DNA of 64,000 nt. Source: Dermanyssus gallinae (lineage: Eukaryota > Arthropoda > Arachnida > Mesostigmata > Dermanyssidae). Position 1 is the first letter of the stretch, and every line of letters begins with the position of its first letter. Below the pieces are notes generated by a model. The model searched no databases, was not told the origin of the DNA, and saw nothing but the letters and a program-made list of their open reading frames with translations. The stretch is taken from positions 62,001 through 126,000 of the forward strand of contig QVRM01005948.1 of the NCBI GenBank assembly GCA_003439945.1, read 5' to 3'. Shown piece by piece: positions 21,133-34,356 of this stretch. A program made the translations under genes and the position numbers.

Positions 21133-22929
21133 GTCAAGTTATTTGATACCGCCTGAGGATTCAACGTGTTTTCCTCTCAAAGGTTTTTTTCAAAGAGCAG
21201 AACAGCCTATACTCTGAAGTAGCAAGGTCAGTGTCTCAAAGTGCGCGCGGTAGAATATCTTATGACAATCCAAACCACGTTGCGTTGCTATCCATTGTAG
21301 CTTTATTTTCTCATCAAAAGAAAGATACGTCACCTGTCCGTTTCAAAGCAGGTGGCGTGAAAATATTTGGTAAACAATTTTAAATAAAAAAGATAGAATA
21401 TAAAAATAATATATATTAAAATTTATAACGCACTTGTTTAGGCAAACTTGAGAGAGCGCCGTTTCGGGTTTTTGCTCTCGTTGCTCTATATTGTGTAAAT
21501 AAATTTTGAATGACAACCTTGAACACACTTCTCGCTCAATATAGCTAAAAAATCGTAGTAAACTTGCATATCTACGAAAAGTATCGCTGTACAATGAAAC
21601 TGAAGATGTGTCCTGAACTGGGATCGACGTAAAGACTCCTTGTGTCAGCATGACTGTCTATCCAATGTCGCCGATTTTCACCGCCTCTTCACAGGATCAA
21701 CCAGACCCTATGACAGGGAGTGCCGTGTGCTCTACACAGACCACTCTTTACACTCGACGACAAGAAGTGCCGGCTCTACGTGTTCAAGGCACTTGGCTCG
21801 TCGTGAGTCGTTTGCAGTCACCAAGCAGGGAAAAACCCGCCCATACAGCAAGAAAAGTGGTATGGGCACGAGAGCCTTGCTGGTTGGTCGCTTTTGTTCT
21901 GCCAGAAGCCCAACAACTTGCTTATAAAGTCATAGTTGCAGCGGGACGACGACGACGACGACTGGTGAAATTAAGCAGCTTTTACGAACGCGTCCGTCTT
22001 TCTTCGTTGTCAACGAAGAATCGTCGATGGTTGACGAAAACTGTCTTTCCGGCGGCCTTTTTCCGACGCTTGGTGGTTTCGTAGCCAAACAACAAAAGCT
22101 TGTGCTTGGCCTGCCGGCCTGCTTGCCTGTTTGTCGTCGGGCCACTCGCTGAGTATGTATATACGTTATTACTATCGAACGGCCGATGGTGGTTTGCTAT
22201 TAGATTTCGTGCAACCACCGCAAGCCACCGGTGGAGGAGTTAGTTACTGCTCTTCGGTAGTGCGGGTCGTCGCAACCGTCGCCCTGGCCACTGTTACGTT
22301 ATTTGGTATGCGTGTGAATTCGAAATCGGCAACAGCAGCTGCAGCAGCGGCAGCAGCAGGCGGCTGTTCGCTGATAGAAAGAAGGCTTGCTCGTCGAGCG
22401 ACCAACGACGGATGCGCCCACGCACTCACATACGCGTGCACTCTACGTGCACAGATGCATAGCATGCATACCATGAGATTACCTAGTCCATAGCAAACGC
22501 TACTACTACTACTACTACTACTACAACTACTACTTCGATAGCCCGATTTAATTGGAAGTTTTGCCGCAAGGCAGCAGCGGCCGTTCGCTATTCCACCGGT
22601 CACCGAGGTGTGCACGTGTCGCCGGTTCGGCAGCCGAAGCAGTGCGTCTATATGTCTAGGTACACGCATGAATGAGGTCGCATGGATCTGAACGCATCGC
22701 CACCAACAGCATCGTTATACGATTTTGTCTTTTTTCACCCCTATTTCTTTTATTCTAGATTTGTTTATTATTTGTCGTGCTTCTAATAGAATGTGGGTGC
22801 ACCCCGTTACTAATTCTGCTGCTGCTGCTGCTGCTGCCGCTGCTGCTGCTTGCGGTAACTGTGACCTGTAGAGTGTTAATGCCGTGATGCCGCGGCTGCA
22901 AACTTTAATCACATTTTTGCGCCTTTAGC

Positions 22930-22963
<34 letters not shown>
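21130..22963. other. Unique region with triplet repeats, no gene identified
   Basis: (CTA)n lies at 22501-22530 and (CTG)n at about 22818-22852. GC content rises from 21640 to 22700. A 144-codon plus-strand frame (21650-22084) is not recognisable. (TA)n at 22931-22963 abuts the next inverted repeat. Confidence 0.4.
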
Positions 22964-22966
<3 letters not shown>

Positions 22967-23362
22967 GGGAACATTGGCGTGCCTCTGTTTTCCCTTGAGA
23001 AAACTGCACTGCTCTTGGCCAAGATCTATCGCGGCTTCCTGTGGCATAACAGCAACAAAAAAACAGATACCGGTATTCTATAATTGTTTTGTAAACGTTC
23101 GCTTAGGTCAACTATTTCAGCACAACTTTAACATCTATACGGGCCAGGTCACTTTCGGAACGCCTTACTCCGAAAGTACGCAAATACTTTATAACGGAAG
23201 CAACTGCAGTCTAATACCTATATTGGTCACTCACTTGATGCAAGTAAAAAATACACACTTTACGACACCAACAGCAGTGGCAGCAGGGGTTCATTAAAAT
23301 AGATTAAACATCGAGGACATCTTACACCGAGCGTATGCAAAACCGAATCTTGGCTTATCGTT

Positions 23363-23424
<62 letters not shown>

Positions 23425-23428
23425 ATTT

Positions 23429-23479
<51 letters not shown>

Positions 23480-24059
23480 TTTTAAATATATATATATATA
23501 TATATATATATTCGGCGCGACAGTTAGCTTCAGGGCCAAATCTCTTGTTGTTCGTATAATAACCGAGACAGTGTTGGTGGAAGAGGTCAAAAATATTTTA
23601 TGTGACGCAAGTAGATGTATGCCTGAGTGATTATCGTAGTCCCGTAATAGTGAACTTGGTCAAACGATAAGACGAGATTCGGTTTTCGATATGTTCGGTG
23701 TAAGATGTCCTTGATGTTTAGTCTATTTTAATGAGTTCCTGCTGCCACTGCTGTTGGTGTCGTAAAGTGTGTATTTTTTCTCGCATTAAGTGAGTGATTT
23801 ATACCGATATTAGACTGCAGTTGCTTCCGTTATAAAGTATCTGAGTACTATCGGAGTAAGGCGTTCCGAAAGTGACCTGGCTCGTCTAGATGTTAAAGTT
23901 GTGCTGAATTAGTCGTCCTAAGCGAACGTTTACAAAGCAATTATAGAATATTGGCATCTGCTTTTTCTTGCTGTAATGTCACAGGAAGCCGCGATAGATC
24001 TTGGTCAAAAGCTCTGCAGTTTTCTCAAGGGAAAACAGAGTCACGCCGGTGTTCCCTTT
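22964..24059. repeat. Long inverted repeat: two 400-bp arms around a 298-bp spacer
   Basis: The left arm (22964-23363) and right arm (23662-24059) are reverse complements over their full lengths with scattered substitutions and small indels; CGCGGCTTCCTGTG pairs with CACAGGAAGCCGCG. The spacer starts with nested (TA)n, poly-T and poly-A runs (23364-23510) that are themselves self-complementary, then about 150 bp of ordinary sequence. A (TA)n tract abuts the left arm. The only long frame in the arm (22962-23297) is not recognisable. Transcription would give a hairpin RNA of about 400 bp, a possible endogenous siRNA source; a foldback transposon is the alternative. Confidence 0.9.
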
Positions 24060-27000
24060 GAGGTACGCCATGCCTGAACAACCCTCCAATGAGATTTGCA
24101 ATGAAAATTAAGGTAAATCTTACGTAATGATTATTAAGCTAAATCGTAGTATCGCACAACAAAGCGGCTTCGAGGGCGTCATTGCCTACCTAGTCTCCTT
24201 CCCACCCTTTATTCGGCCAATTAATGCGTTTTCTATTATACTTTATTCTATTAAATTCCGGGGTGATGTATAATGGAGTACGATTAACAAGGATTAAACA
24301 AAAAGACAAGAATACAGATACGTCAAAAAAGGCAATGGGCTTGCCGTTTAGTGCAGCCAGTCCCACCTGGAAGGGAAGTCTTAAAAAAGCAATATGGCTT
24401 GAGTTAAAACAATAGCATGTGTCAGCGTGTTGAACTGCTTTTTGTGAGCTCTGCAAAAGACAATTTTCATAGTGTTGAAAGTGGCATTTGACACACTTAT
24501 TAGATCAACTACGCTCAGCACGCTGGCACTGAGCAGTGTTACTTAATACTGTAGGACTTATTACTAACCGTAACTCTAGACAATTAAGCCTCTAAATATC
24601 CGCTTGAAACGCGGACACGAGGAGTTGTTTGAAACCACAATCTAAGCGAGCTAATCGAGTTTTTTGAACGCTTGCGAATAATCAAATCCCGCTGAGATTA
24701 AGAACCAATACGCTCAGGTGAGCACTCTCAAATATGCTGACAACCTAGCGATGCACTTGTGTAGTCAAAGTAGATCACACGGACAGACAAGACTTTATTC
24801 ACATACGCAGTCGTATTGCAATAAGACGTACGCACTAGTTAGAAGCATTACAATCGCATCAGAATATCACACTGAAATGCAAAATGTATCAGTATTAGGG
24901 ACAATACAAATGCCGATTGCCCTATTGGCTTAAAACAATCATGTTGTAAAGCATATTCAAATACCCTGAATGGTGGAACTCAAGCTGCCAGCTGCGAGTT
25001 ATATCACGTCGTCCTCATTTGTATTCTTAGTCCGTGCGATTCTATTCGTTGAAAGATGGCACTACAGTACACGTTGTCACGTGATCACACTCCCGACCGC
25101 ATAGCTTGTACTCGCGGTATTCGTCGGTTTCATGAGAAAACGTTTTGTACCTATTAAGAAACCGACTGTTTGGCAAGACGCGTTATGAGGGGCGACTGGG
25201 CATGGTATGATGCTTGCTTCACACGATTCTGTAGTAGATTTGTGTAGTAGCGGCCAACTATGCGTATGTCATGGATGTCTAGTTTACTTGCGCTATTTTC
25301 GCTTTCTCTTTGCTTGTAAACTGCTTGTATGCAGTCGTTTCTGGACAAAGAGAGCTGATCCACTTAGCAGATGCGCGGGACGGCTCAAAGCGGTTTGTTG
25401 TGCTCAAAGCCTTAAACGCACCCGAAGCACACCGATTTCGCGCCGTTGCAAGCGTTGCCAATTCCTTTGAGCTTTAATATTCCCAGAATCAATAGAATTT
25501 AGTTCGAGCTCGTCGAAGTAGCGATTTTAATTTAAATAATAAATTCAACAGCTATTTAAATAATAAATCCTCCAAACAAAGGAATCGAATATCATTGCAA
25601 TGGTCGAACAGTGGTCGCTTTTCGGGCAAACTTGAGAGTGGTGCACGCGGAAGAACACTGTAGTATACACGAGATATTGGACCCTCTCAAACTATCACCA
25701 AGGCCGGATTGATTCATTGATTTGTTTCCGCGTCTTGTTAACCGTCGTCGGTAGGGTACCCACTAAGGGACAGGTCCACTTAGTGGGTAGAAGTCTCGAA
25801 TAAATCAAGGCGAACCGTCAGTCGGTAATCATCAGTTGTCTAAACATAAACCGTTATCTTAAACCTAAACATATGTAAAACCAAAACCTAAACAGTTAAA
25901 TGTCTACCGCACGCATTGCACAGTTCGACCAACTATGTTGAATGACAAGACTAACTATGTAGTACAGAAGGAACGTAACGTGCAGCATGCACTTACTGCA
26001 TCGTCGTGGTTCCTGGAAGAGTCTTAAAGAAACCTAAATTAGCTGCGAATATTCGTTTCGTTAGGTCGGGTGGCATTGTGTCGGCGCAATGGGAATTTCT
26101 AAGAGCGGGGATATCAGGATGATGACGCATCATATCATGCCAATATTGCCTCAAAATGGTTGTGTCGTACCGGAATCAAACGCGCGTGTGCCTGTACCAG
26201 TAGGCCAACTTTCTTTCGTACTCTAACCTGCTAAGTTCAAACGTCCACATTTAGATTGTTTGAAGTGTCAAACGAGAGTCTTGAAGTCATGAGGCAGAAA
26301 CCAGGACTAAGTACACATACATACATCTCGTGTACTCTCGACAAAGAATTTCGCAAAAAAAAAACAAAAATCGGCACGTGTCCTGATTCAACGAAATCTG
26401 ACTTGAGCTCGGATAGGCGCCACCTGAATCAGCGAAATCGGCAGTCTTATCGGTCGTGTAGTGGCTCAGTCATTTCCATAACATGCTTTGCTGACTTTCA
26501 AAGCAAATAGCAGACAGAAGCGTTGCACAAGAATGCAGCCCTCGAGTCTTTGTAAGACGCCCACGATAATAACGATCGACGGCGGTGTATTTGGTCCGTG
26601 TCAGCATTTCGTGACGCTTTCATAGCAGTCATAATGAGCGTAGTTGATTATTTCGGCCGCAGGCAGACTGCTGCTATCACTTACGAACATGATTTTAATT
26701 ACTACAAGTGCGACCGTTAATTAGTACGCCGTGCTGGTCGATCGTAATCGTGGTCGAATCCTGCAAACGGCTTTCTTAGCGCCAAAAATAGACCTATTTG
26801 TCCATCTATTCGCCGTCAATCTGGTCGCATCAATCTTCTTTTTTGTTGCAGATCGTGGTAGCGTGTCCTATGGATGGGCACGCTTCTGGCGGCGTTCACA
26901 ACGACGGCTGATCGTCAAGTCCCGGATGTCCCGGTTGAGGCCGAAGTGGAGGTCAAACTTGGAATGACTCGGAGCGGTTATGTCGTTATACGCATCGTCG

Positions 27001-28739
27001 CCCGGTCGGCTGCAGGGACTCGGTATCAAGCAACGTCGGATGCAACCGCGTCACAAGTTGTTGTAAAACAGCACCGAATTGTAGAGACAAATAAGCAAAC
27101 GCAGTTATTCTTGGAGTATTAGTAGTAATAGTAGTAGTGGTAGTAGCTGTTGTTGTCAACTTCGGTAATACTATAGGCTAGGTTAGTTTAGTCTAGTCTA
27201 AACAAGACACTTCGGTTTCAGGTTAGCAAATGGACGAGATCATATTCTATAGCATCCTTCTTTTACTCCCCCGAAGGCTAAACATCGTACTATACGTCAG
27301 AGATGTGCGGCATATCGCGTATATATTGCCAAGTTGTACAATAGATAGGCAGGGCAAAGGGAGGGGCGCGGGGGGGGGGGTAGAGGGAAGAGAGACTAAG
27401 AAACAACATCAATCTCAAAAGGACAATTGAGGAGAATTCAACGAATACGAGAAAGACGAAGAAAGAAGTGAGAAAGAGAGAAGGGGAGATAAAAGCCGGG
27501 ACTCTAGCTATTACTCCCCCCCCCCCCAGTAATTGGCAATTATTAATCTAGTTAGGAATTATTGCGTTTGCGATCACGATCATACGAGTATACGAGCGTG
27601 TCGATACGGGTTTGTGTGTCGTGGCAGGTGTTCAGCTAACAGAGTGCTCTGGACTAGAGAGCGAAAAATAGTGATGGCGAGAACAGCTTGCAGCAGCAGC
27701 GGCGGCAGCACCAGCAGCAACAGCAACAACAACAACAGCAACTGAAGCACAACAACCGGCGCGAGTTAGGTACACGTCTAGCTATGGTAGGCCAATAATG
27801 ATTATTGGCATCACACGTGATATTCTCTCTTCGTTGAATGGAGTAAGCGCTCATCTAGCTACATCGGCAGAGACTTTGGCCAGTTGCTCCTTCGGCTCAA
27901 AGATTTGTTCTGCACACTCTGACCGTCTAGCTGACGAAGATGAGCATTGATTTGAATATCTGTTCTTGTATTGGTCTTGTTGGTAGCGTTAGCGTCGCCG
28001 TCGTCACCATCATCAGCATTGCCAGCCTTGTTTGTTTGTTGTTGTGTGTCAATACAAAACAATTCGTTTAGATATTCTTCCAATGGCCCCTCCTGTGTGT
28101 CAATTTATAAAAGATTAGTTTAGCTTTGAATAATTGCCAGTTAACTATTGTTTGTTCGCTTCGATAATACGTTTACATGATCCATTTACAGGTTCACAGC
28201 GACCTACGGTATACAGCTCTCACATAAATTTACAAAGTTAACTTCTTATAAACTGGACAACATATACGCGCACATTGTTTAAAACCAGAGGTTCGCGTGG
28301 GGAATTAGTTATTCGTCTGACACAGATTAGACACACTAAGACACATTAATTACGAATCGCAAACAACACAGTTAATAGAATTTCACACAAAGTTCGGCAA
28401 TAGTCTTCAAGTTCGGCTTCATATCGCCGCAGAATAATAAGAGCGCATATGATTTGCTGCTTCGATACCTCGCATCCCTGCACGTGCGAATACTTGTTAT
28501 ATTTGATGGCAAGGAACCAAGGTTGCAAAGAAAACGAGAGAGTTTGAAGCGTATCTGATAAATTTGTAATTTGATCGATTTAATTAATTTGTTTTTGACG
28601 AGCGCAGCAAACAGGCAGGCATTCAATCGACTTTTCATCGTAGCGCGCCTGGCATGCTCATTATTATATCATAGCTACAAGCCAGTGTGGGATATTTTTA
28701 TAGCTTTTGAACAGAAAGTGGCGAGCTAGAATCTAGCGG
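24060..28739. other. Unique region, no gene identified
   Basis: Nothing was securely recognised. At 24718-24760 a frame reads STLKYADNLAMHL, reminiscent of an RT catalytic box with Asp to Asn, but without other support. Simple repeats include (GTA)n near 27120-27150, poly-G near 27371, poly-C near 27520, and CAG/CAA triplets at 27690-27750. A minus-strand acidic frame at about 27859-28073 follows a possible splice acceptor and is discussed as a finding. Confidence 0.4.
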
Positions 28740-30610
28740 CTACAGACGGTTTCTGCGTCCTACATTCTTTCCACGTGCTGTTGTCCAGGACGCTGACATA
28801 GATAGCGGATAAGAACGCCTCGGTGTATCCTGGAAACGACCGTCATCCTGCGTTCTTTTTGCTCAGCAGTGTCTCTGGTGTCAAGGGAGGCGCTTCCGTA
28901 CGGCCAGATGGCTTCTGTAGGATAGCAGGAGTGGAACCACGTTTGTTGACCGATCCTGAAATCGATCTATGTTAACCTATTGGAACGATATTTCTTGAGT
29001 CTTCAACGTCAAACGCCTTTAGAAAGGACAAACAGACAGCTTCGTAGCAACTACGAGGTCTGATTTGTCGAGCAACAATTTTTTTTACGATAGGCGGCGC
29101 AGTGTTTTCTGTCGACTGTAGCATTAGACATTTGCAGCAGGGGCACTCATAACGAGAAAGGGCATTATGTCATATGATTGCTAAAGTACGCTACAACAGT
29201 GGCGTAATGGCTAAATAGTTGAGCTAATAAGCTAGCGCAACGTCGGTACTATAATTGTTCTTCAGCGGTCCTCCGCGCCATTTCTCGTAGATGCATAAGA
29301 ATATAGAAGATCACATATTATATTCATACGCGTAAACGCACTGTAAGTATCGTGAACACGGACATTGGTATATCCGACAACAGAGAGTTCGCAAATGACC
29401 AATGCCTACTCGACTCCAGTACACGTGACTTCAATATAAAAAGTTATGTTCAGTGTGATGAACGCATTGTAAGGGAAAATACGAAAAGCCATATTATACC
29501 GTCTCCGAAACATGCCAGCAGAGATCCTCCGCTGGGCCGCGCAGAAGGCACGCCGATTGCAAGCCGCGTGGAAACCTAGGTCCCCCCGTATACCGCGGGT
29601 CCACTTTCGTCCGCTTAAGTAAGAGCTTCTGATGAGCCAGCTAAACGTGGGGTTCCGCCACCTAGTCATAGATGGGTAGAAGCGTGAGGTTCGCAAAGGA
29701 TTCCAAAACTGTCTGCCATCGGACGTTGACTAACAATGCGAGGTCACCCGCTTAGGCGTTTGTTTTAACTACGTCGGCATGACCCTGCGCCCCGAGGCCT
29801 GTGGACTTCCCGGCGCAGGGATTTAACGTCGAGCGACCCTGCGGGAACCCATATTGGTCCCCCGAAAGTGTCTGCCGGCCGTCTATGTCCGCATTTAAAC
29901 AATCCTGAAGCACATTTTAGATTAACTTGCCCGCCGTGGCCAGCACGCAAATTGAGCAATATGCGGAAGATTCCGGACCGGCTTGGGGATTAGTGCTCAG
30001 TGAGCGCGTTTCCAGTGGGCCGGGAACCGGCCCTCTATGAGCCGTATGGTCACGATTTCAGCAATCAAGATTCAGCATTGCAAGCATCCGAACGAGTTTT
30101 ACCGGGTACCAGTCGCTTTGCTGCGCGCAAGATCTCGTCAGCGGTAGCCGACGGATAATTTCCAAATTCACCGCGGTAGTACAAGAAGCCCGCGATGCTT
30201 GTTGAGGAAACCCTAGTTCTTTTGGATGGGAAAGGCGGGGCGGACAGCGGCTTCAGCCCTCCCATAACCGTCCTGTAGAACAAGTGCTAATTTCCCGCCC
30301 GCTTTCAACACTTTGATCATGAAGGAAATCACCCCAGCCTCAGTGCCTGAGAGTATCTTATCTTCAGTAAAGCTGATAGAATTGCATCCTAGTGATGCGC
30401 CAACTTGCAGCACTGTGTGGTCATCGAGATGCCGACAAGACTAGTGAGCTCCAGAAACTTCTCTGCGTCGTCCAACCTGTCTGTACCTAAATGAATTTAG
30501 ACTCAGGTCTGGAGTAGAAGTGCAGCTTAATAATCTCGCCATACACGACAGCCTGTTTGCTTAAAACGGTGTACTTATTAAGGTTGATCTGCCACCAGCT
30601 GTTTTGCGTG
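28740..30610 (-). mobile_element. R1-clade LINE relic, most of ORF2 in fragments
   Basis: Minus-strand frames give R1 blocks in the correct order: a likely ORF2 opening (WWQINLNKYTVLSK, near 30560-30600); the pre-RT segment FYRTVMGGLKPLSAPPF (near 30225-30280), equivalent to PYKMVKG in R1-A; ATADEILRAAKRLVPGKT (near 30080-30150), equivalent to the KxxKAPGPDG region; QYGFPQGRSTL (near 29830-29860); a damaged catalytic box AGDLALLV (near 29740); LAHQKLLLKRTK (near 29605-29640); and a thumb fragment around IWPYGSASLDTRD (near 28885-28925). Stops and frameshifts are frequent. It is an old dead copy of about 1.85 kb, where an intact R1 ORF2 is about 3 kb. Confidence 0.7.
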
Positions 30611-31119
30611 CCACAATTTCACGGACTGGTTTCTTTGCGTTATTTACAGCTTTTTCACAAATATGGTGTGTTTAGGTGTTTTTGCGTTTAACTTATTGCC
30701 ATTAGCGCCTGATGTAGACGCACCAGGCGTAGTTGCCATGCAGCTCACTGTTTTTACAATTTATTATTCCTTAGCTCTCCACTAGCTTTCAAAGTAGCTT
30801 TACTTACTAGCGTCGCCCTAGTTTGTGTGGCATGACCTGAGGTGTTGTCGCGCGCATCCGAGCCTACCATTGTTAAAAAGCAACAAAATTAGCAACGCGC
30901 AACAGAGCAGCTGGGCGAGTAGCATTACGGAGAGTGTGAAGGAAGGTGGTTCGCTGGTGTCCCGCTGGAGACGGGACACAGAATACACACTATACGGTCA
31001 GCCTTGCTGACAAGACCGCCATATCATCAGCAATCAGTCCTCATTAGTTGGGTTTTGTAATCACGTGTGGAACCGAATAGACTATTAACACACCCCGCAC
31101 CTTTACTATCTATTGCATT

Positions 31120-31205
31120 ATCCCCACAATGCTGATTGAACTAGACTTAAGACTGGCCTTTAACAGTGCCAGAAGATGCCATTTTCTCAACTCAGAGATT
31201 TCCTG
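31120..31205 (+). mobile_element. Possible R1-clade RT motif A fragment
   Basis: The plus strand reads TMLIELDLRLAFNSARRCHF, close to the R1 RT motif A (LDVKNAFNSxxW). Flanking frames have stops and I found no further motif nearby, so this may be a short scrap or coincidence. Confidence 0.35.
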
Positions 31206-31829
31206 CGCCCCCTAATTTACTTGACTAAGCACGCTCCGCTTACGTACAGCCCTTACGCTCGTTCTTACAGCACGACGGCCAGAACATCACTTAGGCCCAC
31301 CGCGCTTGTTCTGCTTGTGCGGGGTTGACGTGGTGAATTCGTTGCTGTGTTCTCTGGTAAGCAAGCGGCCGGTCAACAACCCAATCGCTCTAAAGATGTA
31401 CCAAGGAAAAAGTGAGGTCGTTAGAACGGTTCTCTCCATGTATGGTAGGTCGTTAGGAGCGTATCTATGATGCCCATGTATTGCAAACTCAGTGACGAAA
31501 AACTTATTTTTGTAACACCCTTCCAGTAGTAAATGGTTATCGCGCTAGTCTCATAAAAACGCGAATTAACATCTGCAAACTAATATTCCCATTTAGCAGG
31601 TAAGTCCCACTGTGGATTAGTGGGGTCGTATGACTTGCATCTCGCAAGTCCCGGTCAATACAATCAATTAAATTAAAAAACAGAAAGTGACCTCCAGCGA
31701 CATTGCATAAGGCTCTGAGATACAATACAATCACAGAATGCCCTTGTTGGTTTTTTCGTCAACAGGTTTGGTAAAATTCAATCCGTGCGTTAAGAAGACT
31801 ACTGTACGGAAATTGCAGCAAAATGCATC

Positions 31830-32910
31830 TTTTTTATGCGATTTTATCTTCGCCGCGAAACTTCACTGCTCAAGTTGTTGATGCATTTATCACTAAAGGA
31901 TTAAGGCCAACACACTTTGCAATGATGCAAGCGATTGCTACAAATGAACTCGTCTCCGGAAGTAGAGGGCAGGGTCATCGCCGCTGGATTTCATCCGGCA
32001 GATCGCTTACTAATATTTTGAAAAGTAGGGGGCCTGATGTTATCGCATTATGCACTTTGGTAGTTTGATTTAGTGATGGGTATTTAATTGCCCCTCGTCG
32101 ATGATTTCAAACTTCTTTTATAGCACAAGCTGTAACACTTTTTGTATTGATGTTGAAACACCGTATGAGGCTAAGTTCTCGGGAATTATTGTTCAGTAAT
32201 ATTGTATTATATGATTATGTATTGAGAGCCGCCTTAAGGTATTCTACGAAAACAGCAAAGAGACAATTTATTTTTATCTCTGAGGGCTAATTGAATGAAA
32301 AGAACGGCGCAAGCCGTCATCGTCGATTCTCTTCGCCTAAAACCATGTTGCTGCGCCGGCAAAGACACCGTACTTTCTAGGAAATCTTCCATCAGACAGA
32401 CTGTCAGTGCAGAAAGAACTTTGTAAATGACGCTTTTCTTTGCTATACCATAGTACGACGAAGCTGTCAAGGGATCTCCTTTTTCTTTTGGTATCACATT
32501 AAGGTAGCTGGTTTTCCACTCTTTAAGCAAGAAGGACGTCTTCATAATTTCCTTGACGAGGGAGGCAAGGCAAGGAGCCAGAACGACCGCATGTCGTAGA
32601 TGTTCGTTTCGGACGAGGTTTCGACCCGATTGCTTGGATGCTATCCTGCCTGGTGGTTGTGGCAAATATATCTGTCGTAATAAATGTCGTAATATACAAT
32701 TGCAATAATTCTTTATTGCAGAATTACGCAGGCGCGTTTTTTCTGCTTTGGAGACCACCCACAAACTTCAGGACGCGACCGTGTTGACCGTGAACAAAGC
32801 ACTGTTGACTGCTTGAGATATTCTATACAGATACGAATCGAAAACCTCAGTTGGTTCTGTGGCCCAGGCTTCAGTAAGCACCAGTACGTCGTATCTACGC
32901 CGCGCCGCAT
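31830..32910 (-). mobile_element. CR1-type LINE relic of the same family as the 2.5-7.0 kb element
   Basis: Minus-strand blocks follow ORF2 of the intact element: an endonuclease scrap near 32840-32900; VRNEHLRHAVVLAPCLASL (near 32560-32615) against VRNEHLQQSMVLVPFWTAL; IPKEKGDPLTASSYYGIAKK (near 32435-32495); QQHGFRRRESTMTAC; FAVFVEYLKAALNT (motif A, near 32230-32270); and SGPLLFKILVSDLPDEIQRR (motif B, near 31985-32045). The catalytic YADD segment between motifs B and D is deleted, as is the stretch between endonuclease and RT. Several stops are present. It is inactive. Confidence 0.8.
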
Positions 32911-33129
32911 CCTACGCTAAGGCGTTAATGGATTTTAATTTCTACCGTAGTGGAATATGCTAAAAATTCTACCAACTCCCAGCCTTGCTTTAAAAGAAAG
33001 CTTCAGAATTTATCCTTAGCAGTATAATCAGTCATTAAACACAGTAATACTCCGTAACTGTGACACCAAATGTAAGCTAAGGAGTAAACAACCCCTAGCC
33101 TCAGTCATTTTCCGGGACCGGAAGCAACA

Positions 33130-33566
33130 GTGTGTTCATTCCCTTTACAAGTCGATCATTTCAAAGCCTCGGTAGGCTCCGCAGGCATGCAGAACTAAAC
33201 AGCATGATTCGAAGAGTTCTCAGATGGGCCGCTGTATTATTCATTTCGGAACCAAGAGGCTTGGCAGCTAGCAACGAAGCAAGTCCTGATGGAGTAACTG
33301 CCATATTATGAGCATATGGAAACTATAGGCGTAATACATGACGGGCTCATGCACGGCGGCCTATTATACTTGCATTACGATTCAATCAAGCCAGAATGGG
33401 TAGTGGAACGTTTCAAACTGGCTTAAAGATACATTTCGCACGTATCGCAAAGGGTATCCTAGGACCCATCAGCAAGGAAACTGCCCAGGGATTTAGCTTT
33501 GCATGTTTAAGAGATCAGGAAAGACTGACGCGACCGCTGTACCAATAAAAAAAATATATATACATA

Positions 33567-33608
<42 letters not shown>

Positions 33609-33615
33609 TGTAAAA

Positions 33616-33652
<37 letters not shown>

Positions 33653-34120
33653 AACGACAACTAAAATATTTAAGAGATCATTAACAAAACACAATGCGTT
33701 TAATATTATTGTAGTGGTTCTTGCAAAGATGAGCGCGACAAATGCTTTGAGGAAAAGGCATGAATATGGCAATCAACGCAAAGCTGTACAGAGAAATGTA
33801 GTAGCCAATACGCTTAAATAAGCCAGAATGCAGACCATGCAAAAGTGACTGTCTGGCAGAATTAATGGGAGCGGGCGGTGCGCAAGCATTAAACCAATGA
33901 ATTCATCCCAGAGCTCAGGGCCTGGTACCACCCAGGTGCTCACCGCCCATGGACAGTTCCAGTCATACACGAGTCAGAATTCTGACGGCAGAGTGCGATA
34001 TGTGTGTAATACTTGAGTAAGAATGATTTAGATTTTGTGGGTTTGTCTGTTTTACGCTAGCTGCTGATCGCTGAAGTAGCGACGCATGTGCATTATGCAT
34101 TTTACGCAAAAACCTTCAGC
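33130..34120 (+). mobile_element. R1-B-like LINE relic, probable, interrupted by (TA)n
   Basis: Near 33140-33300 the plus strand reads LQVDHFKASVGSAGMQ and then, in another frame, AAVLFISEPRGLA, resembling the start of an R1 endonuclease (LQxNxxRSxAA, then LLLSEP). At 33895-33975 it reads FIPELRAWY and then TQVLTAHGQFQSY, an excellent match to the R1-B C-terminal region. At 34060-34115 GACGCATGTGCATTATGCATT matches the R1-B 3' UTR end. A (TA)n tract of about 100 bp (33553-33651) lies between. The right half is secure; assigning the left half to the same copy is inference. Confidence 0.55.
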
Positions 34121-34265
34121 TTTAGCTGGTAGCAATCTTAGCCCGGGCCTTTGAGGAGATATCACAAGCATTCACCGCATTATGCAATTATATGCCGGTT
34201 TGCGGTGGCAAAAAAGTGTTGCCGTCCCGTAGCATCTATCGGAAGAATATCGCCTATTGGCTGGC

Positions 34266-34267
<2 letters not shown>

Positions 34268-34353
<86 letters not shown>

Positions 34354-34356
34354 TAT
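34268..34356. repeat. (TA)n microsatellite, about 89 bp
   Basis: A nearly pure TA dinucleotide tract with one GTA interruption near 34335. Confidence 0.95.

Noticed and set aside
24718..24933. STLKYADNLAMHL as an RT catalytic box
   Set aside because: A single short resemblance with the second catalytic Asp replaced; no other RT block in order on either side.
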